Of a stretch of 64,000 nucleotides of DNA, positions 33,454 through 42,444 are shown piece by piece (position 1 is the first letter of the stretch; each line of letters opens with the position of its first letter). The position numbers and the translations under genes were made by a program. Where the stretch lies: contig JAFXUD010000062.1 in assembly GCA_017535315.1 (NCBI GenBank), forward strand, positions 146,051-210,050, written 5' to 3'. The DNA comes from Victivallales bacterium (GTDB lineage: Bacteria; Verrucomicrobiota; Lentisphaeria; Oligosphaerales; Oligosphaeraceae). The notes beneath the pieces are model-generated. The model saw only the letters and a program-made list of their open reading frames with translations. It ran no database searches and was not told where the DNA came from.

Positions 33454-35163
33454 CTAGGACAAAAGTTTTGGTCCTTCTGGTTTTTCGATGCCTGGGTTGA
33501 TGGTGAGGTCAGAGCCGATTCTCTTTCCAGCCTCGTATGCATTAGAATCCAAGTTCACACGCCCATGTGAGATATTCCGTGTGTGCGGGAATCTAGTGTT
33601 GTAGTAGCTGTTGAGCTCCTGACTTCCTGCCAATATAATTGCTTTTGTCTCCTCTTCAAGGGAACCCTGCATCTTTTTCAGCAGGGCTGAGATGACCCCG
33701 TAGGCAAAATCCCGTTTGCGACGCTGAAGTGTGGAGGAGATGTGGTTTTTCTGGCAGAATTTGCCCCACTCCAACTCAATGTGCATGAGTATGCTATCGC
33801 GCACGTACTGCGCAATCTTTACATTGCGGACGGTTCCGCACATAAAGAACTGCCTGCATTCGGAGGCTGTCTTGTGGCCGTAGCGTTTTGTCGTGATAGC
33901 GGGGACATTGACCATAATGGTGGTGATGGAAAACATCTCGCGCAGAAAATGCGCCATCATCCGCTCATCCAACTGGATGGTGCCCCTAGGCTGCCCCAGG
34001 CCAACCGTAACGTACTGTTCCTTCTGATTCAGATTCTCCTCGCTGATACCGTACTTTGCCATGATATCGACAGCTTTGGAGAGAGCCACCTCCGCCTCGT
34101 GTTCATCGCCTTTCTCCGCCAGCACCAGTAGCTTGCGGACTCGCTCAATAAGTGGGTCCGTCTTTTCATCCTGTTCCATTCCGAGGCATGCGTCCAGCGT
34201 TTGGTAGTTATCCCCCGCAGAGGGATTCGCGCCGATACGTCGGCACATTTCGTGGAAGGTCTTGCCGTGCGGCATCTCACCATCGGCCTCAGGGCAGAGG
34301 AAATGGACGAGCTGGTGTGCAACCTCATGGTAGAAGACATCGAGAACCGCATACCACGGATGCTCCGTTATTAACTCATAACTGATGGTGATTCTGTTTT
34401 GCGTCGGCGAATACCATCCGTGCTTGGTCTTGCTTTCGGCAAAGTCAATGCTGGGTTGTAGAACTTTCTGCGCCTCGTATCGTTTCAAGTTGCCGTAATG
34501 GACGATGTATTCCCATTCGCTTTTCAGCTTGTCGGCGGCCAGTTCAATGAAGGCGGGAAAGGGGGGAAGCATATAGAGTGGGAGAGGCTCTGGTTTCTTG
34601 TCTTCATCTTGAACAAGGCATGATTTCCCTGGATTACTGTTCCAAAGATTAAAGACGTTCACCCCGTTTTTCTGCTTCAACTCTTCCAACGTCTGTTTGG
34701 TTTTAAGCTGTCTTATGAACTGATTCAACGTGCTTTTAAAGCCAGGTATAAGGGTGTCGCTTGGCAGTAACTCGCTCAGAGGCTCCAGGACAAAGAGGCG
34801 CTGGTGCATCCTCGGGTGGGGGATGGTGAGATTGGGAAGGGAAATCTGCTGATTGTCGAAGAGCAGGATATCCAGATCAATGGGACGGCTTTCACGGCTG
34901 CTGTGAATGGCAGGACGGCCAAGTTGTCTTTCAATACCTTGGCAGAACTCCAGAAGCTCCAGCGGGGTACCATCGAATGTGGCGGTGAGGGCCGTGTTCT
35001 TGAAGTCAGGGGTACCTGGCACGCAATCAACTGGCTTGGTGGTGTAGATGCGTGCAGATTTGATGTCGCAGAGTTTTTGTGAAAGCAGGACAATTGCCTT
35101 GCGAAAGTATTCCTCTGTGTTGCCTATATTTCCTCCCAAGGCAATGGCAACATGATGGGTCAT
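33454..35163 (-). CDS. folK: FolK (HPPK) + SprT-like metallopeptidase + DUF2786 fusion
   Basis: A 569-residue chain joining three families. Residues 1-155 are 6-hydroxymethyl-7,8-dihydropterin pyrophosphokinase (folate synthesis): HVAIALGGNIGNTEEYF, FKNTALTATFDGTPLELLEF, the signature SRPIDLDILLFD and IPHPRMHQRLFVLEPLSEL. Residues about 205-325 are SprT-like, with the zinc motif HEVAH at 279-283 and HGKTFHEMCRRIG. Residues about 335-375 match DUF2786 (PLIERVRKLLVLAEKGDEHE), followed by its basic helical tail. No internal stop and no strong internal start separates them. The gene follows FHA-MoxR by 17 bases. The symbol covers the N-terminal domain only. Confidence 0.85.
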   Translation of the reverse strand: MTHHVAIALGGNIGNTEEYFRKAIVLLSQKLCDIKSARIYTTKPVDCVPGTPDFKNTALTATFDGTPLELLEFCQGIERQLGRPAIHSSRESRPIDLDILLFDNQQISLPNLTIPHPRMHQRLFVLEPLSELLPSDTLIPGFKSTLNQFIRQLKTKQTLEELKQKNGVNVFNLWNSNPGKSCLVQDEDKKPEPLPLYMLPPFPAFIELAADKLKSEWEYIVHYGNLKRYEAQKVLQPSIDFAESKTKHGWYSPTQNRITISYELITEHPWYAVLDVFYHEVAHQLVHFLCPEADGEMPHGKTFHEMCRRIGANPSAGDNYQTLDACLGMEQDEKTDPLIERVRKLLVLAEKGDEHEAEVALSKAVDIMAKYGISEENLNQKEQYVTVGLGQPRGTIQLDERMMAHFLREMFSITTIMVNVPAITTKRYGHKTASECRQFFMCGTVRNVKIAQYVRDSILMHIELEWGKFCQKNHISSTLQRRKRDFAYGVISALLKKMQGSLEEETKAIILAGSQELNSYYNTRFPHTRNISHGRVNLDSNAYEAGKRIGSDLTINPGIEKPEGPKLLS

Positions 35164-35180
35164 AATAGTCTGGTTCCTCT

Positions 35181-36524
<1,344 letters not shown>

Positions 36525-36547
36525 AGGTGGGGGATGATGTGCAGCGA

Positions 36548-37534
36548 TTAAAGTTCGGGTTTCACAGGCATTCCGCCATTGTGCATGGATTTGTCGATGG
36601 CGAAGACAAGTGCAAGGGACTTGATGGCGTCGGAGTATGGATTGATGAGCTCTTCCTGGGGAAGCGCGCCGCGCACGACATCCACGAATGTCTCGTCGCA
36701 CTCCATGCCATAGTCGTTGCCTGCCTTGCCTGTAATGGTCATGTTGGGTTCGGTGATGGTGTAGTTGCCGCCGATGGAGTAGTTGATCTTGCAGCCGTTC
36801 TGCGCGTAGGCGTTGATGCCATTTTCACCAGGGCCAAAGCAGCCCGTGTTGAAGGTGCCGATTTTGCCGTCGGCGAAGGTGAGGATGGTGGAGGAGCAGT
36901 CCTCGACGTCGTTGTTCTCGATGTTGGTGATGATGCCTCTGCGGCAGGCGGACTGCACGAGGACCACGTCACCGAAAAGGTAGCGGCAGATGTCGAAGTC
37001 GTGGATGGTCTGCTCGATGGCCTGTCCACCTGATTCCTTCTTGATTCTCCACCACCATACCATTGGGAAGCCGCCCAGGCGATGCGCGCTGATCATGGCG
37101 ATTTTCTTGTGGTTGATCCAGTTCTTCACGAGGGGCAAAGAAGCGGAGTAGCGGCATTGTAGGCCAACCGCGCCGATCAGTTTCTGCTTCTTGATGCCTG
37201 CCAGAACCTTCTTCGCGTATTTCAGGTCAAGTGACATCGGCTTCTGCACAAAGAGATTGATGCCTTTCTCGATGGCTGCGAACTCCATGCCATCATGGGC
37301 GCCTGGCTGCACGCAGACATAGCAGGCATCCAGCTTTTCCTTTGCGAACATCTCGTTGTAGTCCTGATACTGGCGGCAGCCGAAACGATCCGCTGTGGCT
37401 TGAGTACGCTCGGGGCGCAGGTCGCACGCTGCGACAATCTGGGCCTTCTCCTTGAGCTTGTCGTAATGACCGAAGTGGAACTGGGCGATGCCGCCGCATC
37501 CGATGAAACCGACTTTAATCTTCTTCTTGGCCAT
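36548..37534 (-). CDS. Gfo/Idh/MocA-family oxidoreductase
   Basis: A 328-residue NAD(P)-dependent oxidoreductase opening KKIKVGFIGCGGIAQFHFGH (Rossmann GCGGIA). VQKPMSLDL corresponds to the family's EKP motif with Gln replacing Glu. The C-terminal alpha/beta domain carries QTIHDFDICRYLFGD, with the conserved Asp-x3-His-like region. Such enzymes oxidise sugars or inositols. The context of GH38, GH63-like and GH99-like genes suggests a sugar liberated by that locus. RBS AAGGAAAAG chooses this ATG over an upstream in-frame codon. Confidence 0.85.
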   Translation of the reverse strand: MAKKKIKVGFIGCGGIAQFHFGHYDKLKEKAQIVAACDLRPERTQATADRFGCRQYQDYNEMFAKEKLDACYVCVQPGAHDGMEFAAIEKGINLFVQKPMSLDLKYAKKVLAGIKKQKLIGAVGLQCRYSASLPLVKNWINHKKIAMISAHRLGGFPMVWWWRIKKESGGQAIEQTIHDFDICRYLFGDVVLVQSACRRGIITNIENNDVEDCSSTILTFADGKIGTFNTGCFGPGENGINAYAQNGCKINYSIGGNYTITEPNMTITGKAGNDYGMECDETFVDVVRGALPQEELINPYSDAIKSLALVFAIDKSMHNGGMPVKPEL

Positions 37535-37642
37535 GATTCTTTTCCTTTTTGAAATTACTTCTGTGGTGGTTTTATTGAAAAACAAAAACACAATAACACT
37601 TTAATACGGTTAATTGTTTTCGCAAGCGAACGAAGGGAAAAT

Positions 37643-38683
37643 TTACTTTGACTTCCAGAAGTTGCTTATCTTCGCGAAAACATCACGGTAGCGCGTGTCG
37701 GGGGTATCGGGGGTCTGGCCGATGGTTGGGCAAATCCAGGCTCCTTCCTCGAATTCGTTCCAGGCGAATGTGAGGACGTGGCCCGTCGGGCAGAGGTTGC
37801 GGTGCGCTTCCACCCACGCCTTCAGGCGTTTTGCCGCATTAAGGAGTTGGTCGGGGGTGGCGGGTGACGTATAGGTGCCGTTGGGATAAGTTATCCAAGG
37901 CACGGGATGTAGGATGCGCGGTGTGGGGTTCCAGCCCATCGAAAAGTGCGGTATCACGGGCAGGCCATTCTGGCTGCGCAACTCGTTGCGAGTCATTTCC
38001 TGCTCAAAAAACTCATCCCATGTTTGCGCCTGTACGGAAGCACCTGCATATGAACTGAGAGCCTGCACGTTGGAGGCATCGTCGGGTGACACATTGTTCG
38101 TCATCAGCACCGCGTAAGGGTCAGGCATGCCTGCTTTCGCGCAGCAGGCTCGCAGTCGCCCGAGTATCTCCTGCCAGACGGGTGAACGGAACAGATAGAC
38201 GAGCGGTCTGCCGTCGATTTTCTCGTAATAAGGGTCCTGCATTGTCTTGGCGAGGTCTTCAAGCTCCTCAGTCGAATAGGGATGGGGGGTGATGAGGATG
38301 GCGCATAGCCCCAGTTTGTTGCGAAGAGGGCTTGCCAGGTGTTTGAAACGCGCATCGACCAGTTCGCACACCTTGTCGTCAACGGAGGCTTTTTGCCCCG
38401 TCACATAATGGTCCGTATGCGGCTTGCGGTCATACCAGCAGTAGGCGAAGTAGTCGATGCCAGCTGCAATGGCGTGCTGCAGCTCGGTCTCATAGTCGGT
38501 GACGGTGCGGGTGCGGTACTGAATCTTGTCGGGGGCCGTCTCAATGGCATAGTAGGGGGTTCGGTCGCGGAATACACTTGGGCTCAGGGACTGCGTTGCA
38601 TAATGGCCGAAAAAGGTTGTCTCCGACGGCAGACTGCAATCCCAGTTGATGACGCCGACGCGCTGGAAAGAAAAATCTGACAT
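37643..38683 (-). CDS. GH99/WbsX-like glycoside hydrolase
   Basis: A 346-residue cytoplasmic protein with a TIM-barrel layout like the 'glycosyltransferase WbsX / GH99-like' family. Marks are HAIAAGIDYFAYCWYD near 70-85 (family pattern hGI-x-FxYYWF), DGRPLVYLFRSPVW and TFAWNEFEEGAWICPT near 307-322 (family pattern NEW-x-E-x-x-x-x-P). GH99 enzymes act on alpha-mannosides such as yeast mannan or glucosylated N-glycans, which fits the GH38 and GH63-like neighbours. The exact specificity cannot be read. RBS GGAGG. Confidence 0.65.
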   Translation of the reverse strand: MSDFSFQRVGVINWDCSLPSETTFFGHYATQSLSPSVFRDRTPYYAIETAPDKIQYRTRTVTDYETELQHAIAAGIDYFAYCWYDRKPHTDHYVTGQKASVDDKVCELVDARFKHLASPLRNKLGLCAILITPHPYSTEELEDLAKTMQDPYYEKIDGRPLVYLFRSPVWQEILGRLRACCAKAGMPDPYAVLMTNNVSPDDASNVQALSSYAGASVQAQTWDEFFEQEMTRNELRSQNGLPVIPHFSMGWNPTPRILHPVPWITYPNGTYTSPATPDQLLNAAKRLKAWVEAHRNLCPTGHVLTFAWNEFEEGAWICPTIGQTPDTPDTRYRDVFAKISNFWKSK

Positions 38684-38716
38684 AAAACCTCCATAGGTTT
38701 AAAAAATTTGGGGGTT

Positions 38717-41173
38717 TCAAGCTTTGACTACGGCCAAAGGCGAAAGGCGTCCGTGGTAGCGGTGTTCCTGGAGCGTGAAATCATAATCGACTGGGGCGTT
38801 TGCCAGGTTTTCCAGCCAAAGTTCATCGGCATGCACTGGATGCAGGCGAAGCTCCTTGGGGACGTTCATGGTTTCAGGGGGTGGGGAGGGTGGCTCGTAC
38901 GCGCAGGAAAGGGAGAGGGCTTCTTCGGCGCAGTGTTGTGCCTGGGTTGCACTGTAGCCGCCGCTGTTCAGGAAGAGGGAGTATTCAAAGGAATCCAGGA
39001 CAGGACTCCAGGCCCAGGCATCGGTGTTGCAGATGTTGTTGTAGAGCAGGCCGTAGATGTGGCCATTGTCGTAGCCTTCTGGGAGCTGGCGGTACCAGCG
39101 CCCCACGTTCATGCCGCCGAAGCTGAGGCCTGGCGCATCCTTGCAGACAAGAACGGAATGGAAGCCATCACCCTCGACGGCGGCATAGCGCGAGCAGAAG
39201 ACCACGTCGAATAAGGAGCCAGGAAGGAGTTCTTTGGTGGGGGTGACTGTGCCGATGTTCTGGTCATAATGGAGGCCATCTCTGCGTCCTGACAGCGGGA
39301 AGGCCGCGTAGTAGGTCTCCTTCCAGGGCGATTCAGGTTTGTTCAGACGCACAGAAAAGTCGAGGCGCGGCTCGTGTTTCCAGATGGTGATGCGGCTCTC
39401 TACGGCGGCACTGCCAACGTGCGAGTTGCCTTGCACCTGGCAGAAAAGCTCATTGTCCGTCACAAGGCGTGCGATGAAGTGTTCTTCCTTGAAGCGCCTG
39501 CGGTTGGTGACCTCCATCATGCTGGCAAGTTCGTTTTGTACTGGGCAGTTCAGCAGCTCCTCGCCGCAGACACCGCCGATGTGAAGCTCTTCAGGGGCCG
39601 TTGCAAAACAGTGCCCTGCGCGGTCGTGGATGGCAGTGAGGCGGCCTTGCGAGAAGCACAGCCGCAGCGCATCGGTTTCAATGACCTCTGGCACGGAGAC
39701 AGGTTTGAAGTCGGGTACAGGCAGTTTTCCGACATGCGGCGTATAGTTGCGTGTGCCCAGCGGAGGTACATCCTGGGCGTGGAAGAGATAGGTGCTGCTG
39801 GCGAGCTTGACAAAAGGAATCTCCTGTCCGTTCTCGTCTGTGATGGAGGCGAACTGCGCCGTGTCGCGGTTGGCATAGCAGGTTACATAGCCGCTGACGG
39901 GATGCGGAGAGGCATTGTGTACTGCGAAAACAGGCTCGCCAGGAAGGAATTTCTGTCCATGCAGCTCCTCCAGCAGGTAGCCTGCCTGGCGGCGCGAATT
40001 GATGGGGTACGAAGCCTTTGTCTCCCAGCTTTTGCGCAGACGGTCGAAGACGCTGGCGGAGAGCCCCTCGCCGCTGCCTTTGCCGTTGTTTGCCCGATAA
40101 CGGTATTGCCACTTCCAGTTGGAGTTGCCGACCGTGTGGTCGGCGGTCATTTGCAAATCCCGTAGAATGCCATTGTCTTCGCCGCCCTGAAGCAGAATCT
40201 CTTGGTAGAGTCGTTGCGCTTGGCGGTGCGCCTTGCACGTGGAAGGCGCATGCAGGAGGCGGATAATCCACGGGTCTGTGACAACGCCTTCGACCTCGGG
40301 AATGTTTTTCCCGTATTTTGCCTCCATGTTTTCAAAGAAAGAGGCAGAGGTACCCAGCTCGATGGCGGGGAAGCGTCCCGAGGCGTTCAAAGCCTCCACC
40401 ACCTGCGTGATTTGCGGGCATGGCCCGTAGTTGTCCATGCCCACCTGAAGCAGTAACTCCTCGTAGGGGTAATGCTCGCGTTCGAGGCGATCGAAAAGCA
40501 TCTTCAGGCACCGCTCAACGTTGTCCAGCGGATCAATGCCTTCAGGTGCGCGAAGGTATGGAAAGATGAGGTAGCTGATTCCCATGCCATAGACGGCCAA
40601 GTTATGTGCCTTTTCGGGCAGAAGTATCCTGTCAATGCCCAGGTTCCATACCAGTGTTTTGCTGCCATCAGGGGTCTTGTGATAGAAGAGATGCGGCAAA
40701 TCTGCCCAGGGCAGGTAGGCCTGGCAGGCTCCGACGCCCGCGATGAAGTAGCGCACTCCGTACTCGCTCAGGATGTTTGGGACATAGCGCGACCAGCCGC
40801 CGATGTCGTCCAATATCGCCGTGTTCACCTGGAAACCATACTTCTTCGCCATCTCCGTTGATTTGGAGACATTCTGCACGAGTTCGGGTGCAGAGGCGGT
40901 GTCCGTCAGCATCTGCATGTAGAATGCACCACACTCGAACTGTCCGCTCTGGAGCAGCGAAAGCAGGCTTTGCCCCATGGCGGGCGAGCGTCGCTTCAGG
41001 TAGAACTCCAAAAGCGAGCTGCTTTCCAGTGTCCAGTGGAAAGACGGGTTGGCCTTTCCCAGGGCAACAGCCTGGTCCAGATGACGCATCTGCTGCGAGA
41101 TGACCTCCTCGGGGAGGTCCGTGTAGCCGATGTCAAAGTGCGTATGGTGGATGAGGTGGATTTTCTTGATCAT
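38717..41173 (-). CDS. GH38-like alpha-mannosidase
   Basis: An 818-residue cytoplasmic enzyme. It opens IKKIHLIHHTHFDIGYTDLP, the GH38 zinc motif (His-x-Asp), and continues with the family's N-terminal layout: helical middle domain (about 270-370), then all-beta C-terminal half. A candidate catalytic Asp lies in ILDDIGGWSRYVPN near 138. Members remove alpha-mannosyl residues from N-glycans or mannans. A DUF5054-type relative with other specificity is possible because the HTHFDIGYTD motif is shared. The start was placed at MIKKIH; an upstream in-frame start would add 14 unconserved residues. Confidence 0.75.
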   Translation of the reverse strand: MIKKIHLIHHTHFDIGYTDLPEEVISQQMRHLDQAVALGKANPSFHWTLESSSLLEFYLKRRSPAMGQSLLSLLQSGQFECGAFYMQMLTDTASAPELVQNVSKSTEMAKKYGFQVNTAILDDIGGWSRYVPNILSEYGVRYFIAGVGACQAYLPWADLPHLFYHKTPDGSKTLVWNLGIDRILLPEKAHNLAVYGMGISYLIFPYLRAPEGIDPLDNVERCLKMLFDRLEREHYPYEELLLQVGMDNYGPCPQITQVVEALNASGRFPAIELGTSASFFENMEAKYGKNIPEVEGVVTDPWIIRLLHAPSTCKAHRQAQRLYQEILLQGGEDNGILRDLQMTADHTVGNSNWKWQYRYRANNGKGSGEGLSASVFDRLRKSWETKASYPINSRRQAGYLLEELHGQKFLPGEPVFAVHNASPHPVSGYVTCYANRDTAQFASITDENGQEIPFVKLASSTYLFHAQDVPPLGTRNYTPHVGKLPVPDFKPVSVPEVIETDALRLCFSQGRLTAIHDRAGHCFATAPEELHIGGVCGEELLNCPVQNELASMMEVTNRRRFKEEHFIARLVTDNELFCQVQGNSHVGSAAVESRITIWKHEPRLDFSVRLNKPESPWKETYYAAFPLSGRRDGLHYDQNIGTVTPTKELLPGSLFDVVFCSRYAAVEGDGFHSVLVCKDAPGLSFGGMNVGRWYRQLPEGYDNGHIYGLLYNNICNTDAWAWSPVLDSFEYSLFLNSGGYSATQAQHCAEEALSLSCAYEPPSPPPETMNVPKELRLHPVHADELWLENLANAPVDYDFTLQEHRYHGRLSPLAVVKA

Positions 41174-41283
41174 GGCTGAAGTAGCCAGGTCATTAACGGC
41201 CTGAAAGGATAACAAGGGATAAAAGGGATGAATAAAGGTGAGAGGATGTTTAGGGCATCCTCTCTACCTCATTTTTGTATTTT

Positions 41284-42423
41284 CTACTTAATCTCTGTTG
41301 ACCAATCGCTGTCCCAGGGGTAGGTCATGCGGATGAGGGTGCCGCCGCGCCTGGCGGATTCTGCGGCATAGATGCCTGGCAGGGTCATGCGGAGGCCTTC
41401 GCGGAGAGTGATGGGGAAGTCGGGGGCGTTGTTCTGGAAGGCGGTGAACATGTCATTGAGCATGGCGTAGTCAACGCCGCCATGGCCGACGGCCTTCGGA
41501 TTGCCGATGCACTCCACGGGCATGGTGTTCACGGGGAGTTCCGTCAGCGAGGGAGCGCCGTATAGTTCCATGGAGCTGAATCGGGTGACAGGCGGCGTGC
41601 TACCGCGTTGGTCGATGCGCTCGAAGTAGCCCTTTGTGGCAAACACCCTGAAGGAGTGGTGCCCGAAGAAGGCGCGGCAGGGGCCGTTGCGCAGGATGCG
41701 GATGGTCACGCCTGATTCCGTGCGGAACAGGGCGGACATCATGTCGTCTTTCAAGCCATCTGGAATGATGTGCGGGCCTGTACCGAAGCAAGCAGTGTAG
41801 CGCAGGTCTTCACTCATGATGCGAAGCAGTGGTCCGAGGGAGTGCGTGCAGTAGCGGATGGGGGGTAGGGTCTTGCGCCAGGGGCTGTGTTTGACCAGCT
41901 CCACGGATTCCTCCGAGCCAGGGCGCGTCGCATGGATGTATTCGGCTTCCATGTAGTATGGCTCGCCCAGGATGCCCTTCTTGTACAAATCCACCAATGC
42001 GGCGATGAAGCCCCAGTAATTGGGATTGGCGCCTGTCATGAAACTTCCCTTGGAGGCTGCTTTCGCCTTCCAGAGCTTGTCTGCCTCCTCAAGCGTGGCG
42101 ACGGATGGGATGTCGGAGAAGACGCTGTAGTCCCTGCCAAGAGCCTGGATGCAGAAGTTGGCATGGACGTCGGCGCCCGTCTCGACGAAGACGATGTCGA
42201 GCTTATTCTCGTCCAGCATCTTCGTGTAGTCCTCGTAGAACTTGGTTTCTGGGAAGATTTCCGCCATAGACTTGCTCTCATGCCACTGCGTCTTGCTCCA
42301 GAGCTCGGGGTCAATGTCGCAGGTTGCCACGAGGGTGTTGCAGTCGAAGCTCTCCATAATCAGGTGGCACATGTAGCGGCCACGATGCCCCAGACCAACG
42401 ACGCCAATTCTAATCTTGTCCAT
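41284..42423 (-). CDS. Gfo/Idh/MocA-family oxidoreductase (second)
   Basis: A 379-residue NAD(P)-dependent oxidoreductase opening KIRIGVVGLGHRGRYMCHLI (Rossmann GLGHRG). The EKP position is replaced by FSDIPSVATLEEAD, and YWGFIAALVDLYKKGILGEP plus HSLGPLLRIM fill the substrate half. Members with this sequence style include GH109-like and other NAD-dependent glycoside-modifying enzymes, so a glycosidase-type reaction is possible. It lies 21 bases after the GH63-like gene with RBS AAGGAG and before GH38. Substrate unknown. Confidence 0.82.
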   Translation of the reverse strand: MDKIRIGVVGLGHRGRYMCHLIMESFDCNTLVATCDIDPELWSKTQWHESKSMAEIFPETKFYEDYTKMLDENKLDIVFVETGADVHANFCIQALGRDYSVFSDIPSVATLEEADKLWKAKAASKGSFMTGANPNYWGFIAALVDLYKKGILGEPYYMEAEYIHATRPGSEESVELVKHSPWRKTLPPIRYCTHSLGPLLRIMSEDLRYTACFGTGPHIIPDGLKDDMMSALFRTESGVTIRILRNGPCRAFFGHHSFRVFATKGYFERIDQRGSTPPVTRFSSMELYGAPSLTELPVNTMPVECIGNPKAVGHGGVDYAMLNDMFTAFQNNAPDFPITLREGLRMTLPGIYAAESARRGGTLIRMTYPWDSDWSTEIK

Positions 42424-42444
42424 TGTTTGCTCCTTTTTGGGTTG

